NCBI RefSeq assembly: GCF_000248055.1
Contig: NZ_BAFC01000120.1
Coordinates: 1 to 64,000, forward strand
DNA from: Gordonia sputi NBRC 100414
GTDB lineage: Bacteria > Actinomycetota > Actinomycetes > Mycobacteriales > Mycobacteriaceae
Length of the DNA: 64,000 nt
Direction: 5' to 3'
Shown: positions 27,445-36,800 of the stretch, in pieces
How the letters are laid out: each line of letters opens with the position of its first letter
How positions within the stretch are numbered: the stretch's first letter is position 1
Program-made: the position numbers and the translations under genes
Notes under the pieces: model-generated
Told to the model about the DNA's origin: nothing
Seen by the model: only the letters and a program-made list of their open reading frames with translations
Database searches by the model: none

Positions 27445-28014
27445 ATGCAGAGAGCAACAATGAAGAAACAGACCAAGGGCGCAGTTGCTGCGGGGGGCGC
27501 GGCAGTTCTTCTTCTCGGCGGGCTCGGCTCGCTCGCATACTGGAACGACAGCACGGCGATCGGCGGCTCGACCATCAGTTCGGGCCAGCTCTCGATGAAC
27601 AAAGACACGGGAACATGGACCGACCAGAACGGTGCCATCAATCCGACGTCATTCAAGTTCGTTCCGGGTGACACTCTCACGTACACCACGACCGTGAATA
27701 TCAACGCGACCGGTGACAACCTGAAGGCGAAACTCTACGCGGATACAACGGCATTCACGTCGTCCGGATCTCTTGCCTCAGAAACAACAAAGACCATCTC
27801 GGCCAAGAAGAGCGGCGACGCATCGGCGACCGATATCACCCAGAGTGGAACGTCGCTGGCCATCAGCCCGACGGGCGGGGCGTCGGCCTACACCGTGGTG
27901 GTCACGCTCAAACTTCCGTTCGCATCTGCGACCAACGAGAGCCAGACCGACACGCTCAACCTGAACAACATCAGCCTGCACCTCGATCAGGTACAAGCAC
28001 CCAACCAGTCCTGA
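27445..28014 (+). CDS. SipW-dependent, TasA-like exported surface protein
   Basis: 189 aa. The N-terminus carries the unusual SipW-type signal: KKQTKGAVAAGGAAVLLLGG, then LAYWNDSTAIGGSTISSGQL, where the hydrophobic stretch runs into a W-x-D/S ... ISSG motif just after the cleavage region. The mature part is beta-rich, Thr/Ser-rich and Cys-free, like fibre-forming TasA/CalY relatives and the 'alternate signal-mediated exported protein' families of rhodococci. The ATG follows GAGGTGA (27430-27436). It is the first gene of the locus and is followed by a strong hairpin, so it may be made in excess over the peptidase genes. Substrate for the signal peptidases encoded downstream; inferred. Confidence 0.82.
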   Translation: MQRATMKKQTKGAVAAGGAAVLLLGGLGSLAYWNDSTAIGGSTISSGQLSMNKDTGTWTDQNGAINPTSFKFVPGDTLTYTTTVNINATGDNLKAKLYADTTAFTSSGSLASETTKTISAKKSGDASATDITQSGTSLAISPTGGASAYTVVVTLKLPFASATNESQTDTLNLNNISLHLDQVQAPNQS

Positions 28015-28083
28015 GACTCGCGGGTTCTGCCTTTGGCAAAATCCGCTTCCGCGGCGCGCGAACTGGGGAGGGATCGCGCTGCA

Positions 28084-28129
28084 GGACTGACCGGGCAGAA
28101 CGCACAATTGCGTTCTGCCCGGTCAGTCC
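28084..28129 (+). terminator. Very strong hairpin between the TasA-like gene and the first signal peptidase gene
   Basis: A perfect 21-bp stem (28084-28104 with 28109-28129) closed by the 4-nt loop CAAT, 70 nt after the stop codon. There is no T-tract. It may terminate most transcripts from the upstream promoter, or stabilise the 3' end of the TasA-like mRNA. Confidence 0.8.
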
Positions 28130-28173
28130 CCACCCACGACCAGTCAGTATCCGATATGTAAGCGGAGAGAACG

Positions 28174-28821
28174 ATGTCCATCACCGGTGAAACACATTCG
28201 TCACGTGTCGAATCACCTTCGACGCTCCGCCGCGACACCGACCAACCCGATTCGGACCAGGACGTCGACTCCGGCTCTGGTCCACTGGGCATGCTCAGAC
28301 TGATCCTGAGCTGGCTCCTTCTGTTCGCCGCCGTCAGTCTGTTGGCGGCAGTCGTCGTCGTCCCGCGTCTCGCGGGGACCACTCCGTACACCATCATGAC
28401 GTCGTCGATGCGGCCGCATATGCCACCGGGAACGCTCGTGGTGGCAAAGACCGTCGACCCCGCGACACTGCATACCGGAGACGTCATCACCTATCAGCTG
28501 CGCTCCGGTCAGCCCGACGTGGTGACCCACCGCATCGTCGGCGTCGGCCAGGACGGCCGGGGCGAGAGATTGTTCACGATGAAGGGCGACAACAACCCGA
28601 CAACCGATCCCGCTCCCGCTCGCGCCGTGCAGATCAAGGGCAAGGTCTGGTACTCGGTGCCCTATATCGGGTACCTGAATCAGGTCATCACCGGTCGCCA
28701 GCACATCATCGCGGTCTACGTGGTGGCAGGGCTGCTGTTCGCCTATGCGGCACTAATGATGCTATCGGCGGCACGTGACCGGCGACGGTCTCGCAGACAT
28801 CTCGGGTGTGAGACATCTTGA
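28174..28821 (+). CDS. sipW: Signal peptidase I, ER/archaeal (SipW) type
   Basis: Membrane-bound signal peptidase, 215 aa. An acidic N-terminal region of about 38 residues precedes TM1 (LRLILSWLLLFAAVSLLAAV). The catalytic domain follows, with Ser78 (MTSSMRPHMPPG), His119 (VVTHRIVGV) in place of the bacterial Lys, and the Asp region MKGDNNPTTDPAPA (Asp139/145). TM2 is near residues 176-198. The Ser-His-Asp set assigns it to the SipW/ER class, not to LepB. The ATG is preceded by GGAGAG. It is the likely processor of the neighbouring W-x-D signal proteins. Its stop codon overlaps the next gene by 4 bp (TTGA). Confidence 0.9.
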   Translation: MSITGETHSSRVESPSTLRRDTDQPDSDQDVDSGSGPLGMLRLILSWLLLFAAVSLLAAVVVVPRLAGTTPYTIMTSSMRPHMPPGTLVVAKTVDPATLHTGDVITYQLRSGQPDVVTHRIVGVGQDGRGERLFTMKGDNNPTTDPAPARAVQIKGKVWYSVPYIGYLNQVITGRQHIIAVYVVAGLLFAYAALMMLSAARDRRRSRRHLGCETS

Positions 28822-29399
28822 CACACAGTGCAACCCGGGCCTCGGCGCGCCCCACACACAGACGCACTAGCGTGTCCACGCAGCGTCGGCTGCTGTGTGG
28901 ATGTCTCGTCACGATGATCGTGCTCGCGTTGATGTCACTCTCGATCCGAGAATCCGGCGCCTACTGGACCACGGGCGCCGCAGCATCGGCGTCGACCATC
29001 TCTTCGGGAGCCCTGGTCCTGACCGCGGGCGGCAGCCACAACCTCGCACTGGCGGCGCTCGGCGGAACATCGCTGAGCCCCGGGAGCATGAAGACCGTCA
29101 GCGTCACCGTCGCCAACGGCGGCGACACCGCGCTGGGCTACAAACTCACCAACGTCGCGACCTCCGATGGTCATCTGACGCTGACCGCGTCGGTGATGCC
29201 CGGAACCGACGCGACGAGCTGCGACGGCTCGACCGCGACGACGCTGCCGGGTACCGCACTCACCACGGCGGGAAGCTACGTGACACTGTCAAGCGGACAG
29301 ACTCAAGTGCTCTGTCTTCGTGGCACTTTGGATGCCACTGCGGTCGCGGGTTCCACCTATACCGGCTCCTACACGTTCGGGGCGATCCAACAGCAATGA
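28818..29399 (+). CDS. SipW-dependent exported protein, small
   Basis: 193 aa with a TTG start that overlaps the sipW stop codon; a GTG at 28872 is an alternative. The signal has the same form as the TasA-like protein: an Arg-rich start, the core LVTMIVLALMSLSI, then SGAYWTTGAAASASTISSGAL. The mature domain is a beta-sandwich-like Thr/Gly-rich sequence with two Cys (TSCDGS and VLCLRG) that could form a disulfide. Its last four bases overlap the start of the next gene. Role as a minor fibre or anchor component is inferred. Confidence 0.75.
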   Translation: MTHSATRASARPTHRRTSVSTQRRLLCGCLVTMIVLALMSLSIRESGAYWTTGAAASASTISSGALVLTAGGSHNLALAALGGTSLSPGSMKTVSVTVANGGDTALGYKLTNVATSDGHLTLTASVMPGTDATSCDGSTATTLPGTALTTAGSYVTLSSGQTQVLCLRGTLDATAVAGSTYTGSYTFGAIQQQ

Positions 29400-30040
29400 T
29401 CAGGACTCTTCTCTTCTCGCGTCTGCGCGCACTGTGTTCACTGGGCATGGTGCTCGGCATCTGCTCGATCTCGACGATGGCGTCGTGGAGCGATTCGGCA
29501 AGCGTGACGACCGCGGCGTTCACCGTGGGTTCCGTCGATCTTAAACTCAATGGACAGGACTCGCTGACGTGGACCGCGATGAACCAGTCCGACATGCAGC
29601 CGGGTAGTTCACGAGCTGCGAACCTCACTGTCAAGAATGCGGGAGGGTACAACCTCACCTACAGCGCCATCATTGGCCCCGTGCCCACCGGCGCAATGTA
29701 CGACCACGGCGTCTTCCGTGTCTACTCGGGGGCGACCCCTGTCAATGGAAACGGCGTCGGAAAGTGTTCGGGCGGAACAGCAATCGGCACTCTCGAACCA
29801 GGCTTGAGTTCTACCGTATCGAGCACGATCCCCACGCTGCCGACACACACGGGCTACGTTCCGTGGCCGAACTGGGTGACCGGAAAGACATACCCCTGGA
29901 TCGGTACGCGTGCGCTTGCCGCAGGCCAGTCGGAGACGCTGTGCGTCTGGTTCGCCGTCGACCCGGATGTGCTCTACACGGCCGACGAGAACGAAGGTGT
30001 CACCTCCACCTTCACGTTCACAGCGACGCAGGCGAACTGA
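29396..30040 (+). CDS. SipW-dependent exported protein, second
   Basis: 214 aa, ATG in an ATGA overlap with the gene before. The signal LCSLGMVLGICSISTMASWSDSASVTTAAFTVGSVDL (read in parts at about residues 14-50) again shows W-S-D after the hydrophobic core, followed by a short beta segment. The mature domain is rich in Thr, Gly and aromatic residues, with Cys pairs (GKCSGG, TLCVWF), and ends FTFTATQAN. An apparently longer frame starting at 28895 is a shadow of the previous gene. Likely a surface-structure subunit. Confidence 0.75.
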   Translation: MIRTLLFSRLRALCSLGMVLGICSISTMASWSDSASVTTAAFTVGSVDLKLNGQDSLTWTAMNQSDMQPGSSRAANLTVKNAGGYNLTYSAIIGPVPTGAMYDHGVFRVYSGATPVNGNGVGKCSGGTAIGTLEPGLSSTVSSTIPTLPTHTGYVPWPNWVTGKTYPWIGTRALAAGQSETLCVWFAVDPDVLYTADENEGVTSTFTFTATQAN

Positions 30041-30041
30041 G

Positions 30042-31754
30042 ATGCGCACAATAGCAAGAGAACTCGTGCTTACCATCGGTGCAGCCCTCGGCCTCCTGTG
30101 CATCGGGTTCGCAATCGCAGCGCACGCGTTCGGGATTACACCACTGATCGTCCGCTCGGGGTCGATGGCTCCGACCCTGCCGGTCGGTTCACTGGCACTC
30201 GCCGCTCCCGTACACGGCACCGACGTGCGTCCGGGCGACGTCGTATCGATCTCTCGGCCGGACGGAAGCCGGATCACACACCGCGTGATCAGCACCGCCG
30301 CAGCGTCGCAGGTAGCGGTGACCGCCTATCTGAAGGGCGACGCCAATCAGTTCCCCGACCCGGCACCCTATGTCATCGGAGATGCACATCGGGTCGTCGT
30401 GACGATTCCGCTCGCCGGCTACGCTGCGTCGTGGATGCAGACACCTGCGGGCCGCATTCTGCTCGGCACAGCCTCGATCGCTTTGGTGTATCTGACTTTT
30501 CGACGCCGCCGGGGGTCCAGGACGGATGACCGTGGAACTACGAGAGACGGGGCCGAACCCGCGCCCGGGAACCGGGGTCCAGAGCCGCGCGTACCAGCAG
30601 CGGGTCATCGCGCACGACACACCACCGCCACGGCAGGTGTCGCGACCGCGGTGACACTGGCGCTTGCCACGCAGCAGGTCGGAGCCGCACACGCGGCGTC
30701 GCTCACCGACGTTGCGGTGATGTCCAGTTCGATCAGCATGGGCACGTTCGGCAACTCGATCCCGAATGATCGCGGCGCTGTCATCATCGCCACCGCGGGG
30801 AGCGCGTCTGGCTGCAAGATCAGTTGGACCGCACCGTCATCCGGCTTCTCGGTGCGGGTGTCGTTCCTACCGAAAGGTGTTGCAGTCCCGGCCGATCACG
30901 ACCCGACACCGACGACCTACCAATCGGAATACACGCTGACCGCAGGCACCCTCAGCTACGTCGCGACCGCGCCGACAGATGTGGTCGGCACCGACACGAC
31001 GGCCGCCAGCGGGCAGATCTTCACCGTCCGCACGGTGCGCACGGCGGATCAGATGGTCTCGGCGAACTTCGCGTACGGTTACGTGTACCGCGCCTCGTCA
31101 ACGAGCAACTACAACTGCGGAGTGCGCTCGGTCGACGGCAACGTGAACTACACCTGGCCCGCAACGTCGTCGGGCGTGCAGAGTCTCGCGCTCAAAGCCG
31201 ATGTCGCAGCGTCGACCTCGAGCACGACCAGCAGCTCCGCCGCGAGTTCGACGTCCAGCAGCGCGGCATCGAGTTCGTCGGCCGCACAGTCGAGTTCGTC
31301 GACGGCAGCACAGTCGAGCAGCAGTGGGACGTCGAGCTCGACGTCGGCTGCAGGCTCGTCGACTTCACCGTCGAGCTCATCCCTTTCGACCACCACGGTC
31401 ACTTCGACGGCCATCGCCACCGGGCCAGGCGCCACGTCACCGTCGAAATCTGTGAGCGCATCGCTCACCGGAACGACACTCACTCTGACCGATACAGCCT
31501 CGGGCGCAACTGTATTCACCGACACGGTGCAGTCGGGTTCGACACTCACCTGGGACGCCACCGACGACATCCTGACCGTCCACCAGCCCGACGGCAGCAG
31601 CGTCCTGGTCAAGAAGGCCGGCGACGCGTGGCAGTCCTACGACATCGCCACCACAACTGTCGCGCCAACCACGACGCCCCCGGTCGCCACGACGTCGAGC
31701 AACCAGCCCAGCGCCGCATCGTCGACCGGAGTCACAGCTCCGTCAGCGGGCTGA
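30042..31754 (+). CDS. SipW-type signal peptidase fused to a Ser/Thr-rich exported domain
   Basis: 570 aa, starting at an ATG 1 nt after the stop codon of the preceding gene. Residues 1-155 are a complete ER-type signal peptidase: TM1 about 8-30, Ser41 (RSGSMAPTLPVGS), His80 (RITHRVIS), Asp100 (LKGDANQFPDP) and TM2 about 138-153. After a basic linker comes a second signal-like segment (196-214) ending AAHA|AS near residue 218. A beta-rich domain (about 220-380) follows, then a very Ser/Thr/Ala-rich stalk (about 388-455), a second small beta domain and a Thr/Pro tail. The arrangement suggests a peptidase joined to its own substrate, possibly self-cleaved. It is the last gene of the locus, followed by two hairpins. 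Confidence 0.8.
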   Translation: MRTIARELVLTIGAALGLLCIGFAIAAHAFGITPLIVRSGSMAPTLPVGSLALAAPVHGTDVRPGDVVSISRPDGSRITHRVISTAAASQVAVTAYLKGDANQFPDPAPYVIGDAHRVVVTIPLAGYAASWMQTPAGRILLGTASIALVYLTFRRRRGSRTDDRGTTRDGAEPAPGNRGPEPRVPAAGHRARHTTATAGVATAVTLALATQQVGAAHAASLTDVAVMSSSISMGTFGNSIPNDRGAVIIATAGSASGCKISWTAPSSGFSVRVSFLPKGVAVPADHDPTPTTYQSEYTLTAGTLSYVATAPTDVVGTDTTAASGQIFTVRTVRTADQMVSANFAYGYVYRASSTSNYNCGVRSVDGNVNYTWPATSSGVQSLALKADVAASTSSTTSSSAASSTSSSAASSSSAAQSSSSTAAQSSSSGTSSSTSAAGSSTSPSSSSLSTTTVTSTAIATGPGATSPSKSVSASLTGTTLTLTDTASGATVFTDTVQSGSTLTWDATDDILTVHQPDGSSVLVKKAGDAWQSYDIATTTVAPTTTPPVATTSSNQPSAASSTGVTAPSAG

Positions 31755-31760
31755 CTGGAC

Positions 31761-31809
31761 GATCCGTGCGGGTTTTGTGTCGGAAACCGGCTCAAAACCC
31801 ATACGGATC
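31761..31809 (+). terminator. Terminator hairpin 1 after the fusion peptidase gene
   Basis: A 17-bp stem interrupted by a 2-base mismatch (31761-31777 with 31793-31809) and a 15-nt loop, starting 6 nt after the stop codon. The stem contains a GGGTTTTG run. Confidence 0.65.
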
Positions 31810-31827
31810 GCTGACACCTCTACGACG

Positions 31828-31862
31828 ACGACCCCGTCTCCCATGGAGGGAGACGGGGTCGT
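31828..31862. terminator. Terminator hairpin 2 between convergent units
   Basis: A perfect 15-bp GC-rich stem (31828-31842 with 31848-31862) and a 5-nt loop, in the space between the SipW locus (plus) and rpsN (minus). It may act in both directions and end the rplN-rpsN transcript. Confidence 0.75.
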
Positions 31863-31871
31863 GGTTTCGAC

Positions 31872-31959
31872 CAGCTCAACCAGCGGTCACAGCTCGACGA
31901 GCGCTCACAGCTCAACCAGCAGTCTCAGCTCGACCAGCGGTCACAGCTCGTCAGCGGAG
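31872..31959. repeat. 18-bp tandem repeat, four full copies plus a partial
   Basis: Units at 31872, 31890, 31908 and 31926, each 18 bp, plus a partial from 31944. The consensus resembles CAGCTCAACCAGCGGTCA with one to four changes per copy. They end a few bases before the rpsN stop codon, at the left junction of the split ribosomal operon. They share the word GCTCAACCAGCGG with the repeat at 12-177. Confidence 0.85.
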
Positions 31960-31964
31960 CTGGG

Positions 31965-32150
31965 TCACCAGCTCGACTTCTGCACGCCCGGGAGTTCGCC
32001 GGCGTGTGCCATCTCGCGCAGGCACACACGGCACAGGCCGAACTTGCGGAACACCGAGTGCGGACGACCGCAACGGTTGCACCGGGTGTAGGCCCGCACG
32101 GCGAACTTGGGCTTCTTGTTGGCCTTGTTGACCAGAGCCTTCTTTGCCAT
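31965..32150 (-). CDS. rpsN: 30S ribosomal protein S14, type Z (zinc-binding)
   Basis: 61 aa, the short zinc form: two C-X2-C pairs ([13 protein letters not shown] and [11 protein letters not shown]) bind Zn in the head of the small subunit. It ends GVQKSSW, as in other type-Z S14 proteins. It is the last gene of rplN-rplX-rplE-rpsN; its ATG overlaps the rplE stop codon by 1 nt. rpsH, its usual downstream neighbour, is about 24 kb away. Confidence 0.97.
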   Translation of the reverse strand: MAKKALVNKANKKPKFAVRAYTRCNRCGRPHSVFRKFGLCRVCLREMAHAGELPGVQKSSW

Positions 32151-32728
32151 CAGTTGTCCTTCACGGAGTTGTCTTTGAACGGGAAGCCCAGCTGGCGCAG
32201 CAGCGCGCGGCCTTCCTCGTCGGTGGTGGCCGAGGTGACGACGGTGATGTCCATACCGCGCGGCCGGTCGATGTTGTCGATGTTGATCTCGTGGAACATC
32301 GACTGCTCGTTCAGGCCGAAGGTGTAGTTACCGTTGCCGTCGAACTGGCGGTCCGAGAGTCCGCGGAAGTCGCGGATACGGGGAAGCGCGATGGACACGA
32401 GGCGGTCCAGGAACTCCCACATACGGTCGCCACGAAGCGTGACGCGTGCGCCGATCGGCATGCCCTCGCGCAGCTTGAACTGGGCGATCGACTTGCGTGC
32501 GCGACGAATTTCCGGCTTCTGGCCGGTGATCAGTGCGAGGTCGGTGACCGCGCCGTTGATCAGCTTCGAGTCGCGTGCGGCGTCGCCGACACCCATGTTC
32601 ACGACGACCTTGACGACGCCCGGGATCTGCATCACGTTGGCGTAGTCGAACTCGGTGTTCAGCGCGTCCTTGATCTCGGCGCGGTAGCGCTGCTTGAGAC
32701 GCGGCTGGGTCTTTTCGGTGGTGGTCAT
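32150..32728 (-). CDS. rplE: 50S ribosomal protein L5
   Basis: 5S rRNA-binding protein of the central protuberance, 192 aa. Signatures include [28 protein letters not shown], and the C-terminal [21 protein letters not shown]. Tightly packed: 1 nt from rplX, and a 1-nt overlap with rpsN. Confidence 0.98.
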   Translation of the reverse strand: MTTTEKTQPRLKQRYRAEIKDALNTEFDYANVMQIPGVVKVVVNMGVGDAARDSKLINGAVTDLALITGQKPEIRRARKSIAQFKLREGMPIGARVTLRGDRMWEFLDRLVSIALPRIRDFRGLSDRQFDGNGNYTFGLNEQSMFHEINIDNIDRPRGMDITVVTSATTDEEGRALLRQLGFPFKDNSVKDN

Positions 32729-32729
32729 A

Positions 32730-33047
32730 TCAGATGTCCTTCCCGGTCTTGCGGGAAATCCGGACCTTCTTGCCGGTCTCCTCGTCGACGCGGTAGCCGA
32801 CGCGGGTGGGATTGCCCTCGGAGTCGACGACCATCACGTTCGACACGTGGATCTTCGCTTCCTGGGTCACGATGCCGCCCGACGCCGCGCCACGCTCGTT
32901 GGCCGACGCAGCGGTGTGCTTCTTGATGCGATTGACGCCCTCGACCAGAACACGCTCTTCCTTCGGGAAGGCCTGAATGACCTTGCCCTTGGCGCCCTTG
33001 TCCTTGCCCGAGACGACGATCACGGTGTCACCCTTGTGCACCTTCAT
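32730..33047 (-). CDS. rplX: 50S ribosomal protein L24
   Basis: 105 aa assembly-initiator protein. The N-terminal KOW motif ([21 protein letters not shown]) is followed by the typical [11 protein letters not shown]. It starts 1 nt after rplN. Confidence 0.98.
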   Translation of the reverse strand: MKVHKGDTVIVVSGKDKGAKGKVIQAFPKEERVLVEGVNRIKKHTAASANERGAASGGIVTQEAKIHVSNVMVVDSEGNPTRVGYRVDEETGKKVRISRKTGKDI

Positions 33048-33048
33048 G

Positions 33049-33417
33049 TCAGATCACCTCCGGTGCCAGCGACACGATCTTCATGAACTTCTTCTCACGC
33101 AGCTCTCGGCCGACCGGGCCGAAGATGCGGGTACCGCGGGGGTCGCTCTCACCCTTGAGGATGACGGCGGCGTTCTCGTCGAAACGGATGTAGCTTCCGT
33201 CCTGACGACGGCGCTCCTTGGTGGTGCGCACGATGACAGCCTTGACGACCTCTCCCCGCTTGACGTTGCCGCCGGGGATGGCGTCCTTGACAGTGGCGAC
33301 GATGACGTCACCAATGCCTGCGTAGCGCCGAGACGAGCCGCCCAGCACGCGGATGCACAAGATTTCCTTGGCTCCGGTGTTGTCGGCGACCCGCAGGCGA
33401 GATTCCTGCTGAATCAC
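33049..33417 (-). CDS. rplN: 50S ribosomal protein L14
   Basis: 122 aa large-subunit protein at the subunit interface. It begins [20 protein letters not shown] and contains the L14 signature region ([20 protein letters not shown]), ending [10 protein letters not shown]. The ATG is preceded by GGAGACT. First gene of the proximal spc half. In mycobacteria, too, rplN starts its own unit. Confidence 0.98.
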   Translation of the reverse strand: MIQQESRLRVADNTGAKEILCIRVLGGSSRRYAGIGDVIVATVKDAIPGGNVKRGEVVKAVIVRTTKERRRQDGSYIRFDENAAVILKGESDPRGTRIFGPVGRELREKKFMKIVSLAPEVI

Positions 33418-33859
33418 TCGTTAGTCTCCTTGACCTGGATGTCGTCGACGCGGCGGATCCACCGAGGTGGGCCACCGCATCTGTACGCCGGATTTCCGAC
33501 CCGACGCACACGGTCTGTTACCACCGGACACACGCCTGCCTGGGGTTTTGTCCCGATCTTGCGATCGCAACGCACCACCGGGTGGGTTCGCGAGCCGATT
33601 CGCGACGCGTGGCGCGCCGCAGGCAACCCCACAAGTGTAGGCGAACGCGCAGGTCCGGGCCAAATCGCTGCCGATAGGCATGACCACGACGACCCCTTCG
33701 CCATTCTCCACAACCGTCCACGCTTTCGATACTTCTTCAATCCGCACCCATCTGCGGCGCTCAGTCACGCGAAGCACGGTCAGATCCACCGGGCACAGGG
33801 CCACCACCACCGACCGATCGCCGCGCTCGACCGCGACGGTCACCTCATGAGGAGGCACA
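33418..33859. other. Divergent control region between rplN and the NRPS gene
   Basis: About 440 bp. The left half is the rplN leader (about 215 nt), the middle holds the rplN promoter (33634-33663), and the right half should hold the NRPS promoter, for which no clear hexamers were found. A 152-aa minus-strand frame here (33421-33879) is low complexity and overlaps the NRPS start, so it is not called. Confidence 0.6.
33634..33663 (-). promoter_or_regulatory. Candidate rplN operon promoter
   Basis: Minus strand: TTGGCC (33658-33663), 18-nt spacer, TACACT (33634-33639), 5 nt, then GGTTGCCTG. The -10 and the initial transcribed word match those of the rpsH promoter at 8106-8134. The leader length to the gene is also similar (about 210 nt). 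Confidence 0.6.
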
Positions 33860-36800
33860 GTGAGCACCGAGGTGAGCACGACTCATTTCACAAGCGGACA
33901 CGTCACAGGCGGGCAGCCCATGTCTGCCGACGCCCAGAGCCGACCGCTCTCTCTGACCGCGGCGCAGCGCGGCATCTTCTTCGCGCAGCAACTCGACCCC
34001 GACACCCCGATGTCGGTCGCGGCCTTCGCCGAGTTCTTCGACGACGTCGACGCCGAGGTGATGGACCGAGCGGTGCAACTGACCGCACTCGAGACCGAAT
34101 CGGGGCTCCTGCGCGTCGTCGACGACGAGGACGGCGAACCACGCATCGTCGTCGATCGTGATAGGGACATCAGGCTCGGGCTCGTCGACTTCTCCGACGA
34201 CGACGATCCGCGTGCGCGCGCTCTCGAATGGATCGACGATCACCGGTCACGCAACGTCGACGTCTACACCGATCCGCTCCTCGAGACGCATCTGCTGCGG
34301 CTGGGTCCGACGCACTCGCTCTGGTACTGCTGGGGCCACCACATCGCGTTCGACGGCTATGCGGCGATGTTCATGATGGTCCGGGTCGCTGCCCACTACA
34401 CCGCGATCACCGAGGGTCACGCCGCGCCCGCGTCGACCAGCGCGACAATGGCGCAGATTGCCGAGATCGACCGCGAGTACCACGCCTCTGACGCTTTCGC
34501 CCACGCACGCGACCACTGGCAGCAGCGCCTGCGCCCCGGTGGAGCCGACGCTCCCGAACCGACCTCCCTGTCGCCGGCGAGCGCACCGGCTGCGCCGGTT
34601 GCCGTCGTCGAGAGCACCGAACTCGACGCCGACCTCGTCGCGCACATCCGTTCGCGCGCTGCCGATCACGGGGTGCGGGCCGCGTCGGTGATCACCGCGG
34701 CGGTCGCCCTCTACCTGGCACGCCTCAACGATCGCGACGACGCCCTGCTGAGCCTTCCGGTGGCGTGCCGCGACACCGACCTGCTGCGCACCTCTGCCGG
34801 ACTCACGTCGAACGTCCTACCCGTCGGCATCGAATTCGACGCCGCGACGACCGTCGCCGACGCGCTGCGGAGCATGAACTCCGACATCAAAAATGCTGTG
34901 CGACATCAGCGTTTCCGCCACGAAGAGATCACCTCCGACATCCTCGACGACTCCGACGGTAGGCGCGGGTTCTTCGGTCCGATGGTCAACGTCATGCTCT
35001 TCTTCGAGCACATCGACTTCGGTTCACTGCGTGGCGAACTGAACGTGCTGTCGACAGGTCCCGTCGAGGACGCGTCCATCAACGTCTACGACGGCTTCAC
35101 CGGCGGCATGCGACTCGACCTCGAGGCGAACCCGAACGTATACACCACAGACGACATCTCGGTGCACCACAACCGAATCGTCGACTTCCTCCGACGATTC
35201 GTCGACGCCCCCACCGATACGCCCGTCGTCGACATCTCTGCCGCGACGGCGTCGGAGTTGTCGGCCATCGACGATGTCGCACGCGGCCGCAGCGTGGCCG
35301 CAACGGACTCGACGCTCATCTCGCTGCTCGACGCCGCGCTGGAGCAGGGCACCGACACGATCACCGCGCTGATCGAACCCGGCGTCGAAACCCTGGACAC
35401 CGCGACGTTCACCGCACGCGCACGCAGCGCGGCGGCCGGACTTGCCGCGCGTGGGATCGGCCCCGAATCGGTTGTCGGCGTTGCTCTCCCGCGAAGTGCC
35501 GACCAGGTGGTCGCACTGCACGCCGTCATCCGTGCGGGCGCGGCGTTCCTGCCCATCGATCCCGCGGAACCCGCGCAGCGCCTCGCGCACATCCTCGACA
35601 CCGCCAAGCCCGCGGTGATCGTCGCAGCACCCGGCTGGGCCGGTGCCGACACTCCGGTGGTCACCGTCGACGAGCTGATCGAGCCATCACCGTCGACAGT
35701 GCAGTTCCGCGCACCCCGCCCCGACAATCCGGCCTACGTGCTGTTCACCTCCGGCTCAACGGGTAGGCCCAAGGGCGTCGTGATCGACCACCGCGCCATC
35801 GTGAACCGTCTGCGATGGATGCAGGATCGCTACCAACTCACTTCCGACGACCGGGTGCTGCAGAAGACACCGGCGACCTTCGACGTCTCGGTGTGGGAGT
35901 TCTTTTGGCCGTTCGTCGCGGGCGCCACACTCGTCGTTGCGCGGCCCGACGGCCATCGCGATCCGTGGTATCTGCGCGATGTGATCGCCGAAGAGTCCAT
36001 CACGACACTGCATTTCGTGCCGTCGATGCTGTCTGCATTCGCCGACGCGCTCGCCCTCGACGAGTCGTCGAACCCCGATGCCCTGACGTCGCTGCGACGC
36101 ATCTTCACCAGCGGCGAGGCGCTCACACCCGCGACAGTTGGTGCGATCGGCGAGCTCACCACCGCGCCGGTGCACAATCTCTACGGTCCGACCGAAGCCG
36201 CCGTCGACGTGACCTATCACGACGAATGCCGCAGCGACGCAGGCGATATCCCGATCGGCCGACCCGTCGACAACACGTCGACCCACGTGCTCGACCATCA
36301 CCTGATGCCGCAAGCCGTCGGTGCGATCGGTGAGCTCTACCTCGGCGGCATTCAACTCGCCCGCGGTTACGCGAGCCGTCCCGACCTGACAGCGACGCGG
36401 TTCGTGTCGGATCCGCGTCAGCCCGGCGCGCGTCTGTACCGCACCGGCGACCTGGTACGTCGACGCGCCGACGGCGAGATCGAGTACCTCGGTCGCGCCG
36501 ACTCACAGATCAAGATCCGCGGCCAGCGCGTCGAGTTGGGAGAGATCGAATCGGCCCTGGCGGCGTTGTCCGGCGTCCGCAGCGCGGCCGTCATCACGTT
36601 CGACGACGCGGCCACAGGTAGCATCGAACTGGCGGGCTACGTCGCGGGCGCGGATGACCTGGACTCCCGCGACGTCCGCGCAGAGCTCACCGAACACCTT
36701 CTCCCCCATATGGTCCCATCGACCATCACGGTTCTTGCGGATCTTCCGACGACAAGCAACGGCAAGCTCGATCGCTCCGCGCTCCCGGCACCGACACACA

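Noticed and set aside
27445..31754. Reading the SipW locus as pilin or sortase-dependent genes
   Set aside because: No LPxTG sorting signal, sortase or prepilin peptidase is visible; the signals and peptidases fit the SipW type.
33421..33879. 152-aa minus-strand ORF between rplN and the NRPS gene
   Set aside because: It overlaps the NRPS start and the rplN promoter and leader; no ribosome site or recognisable domain.
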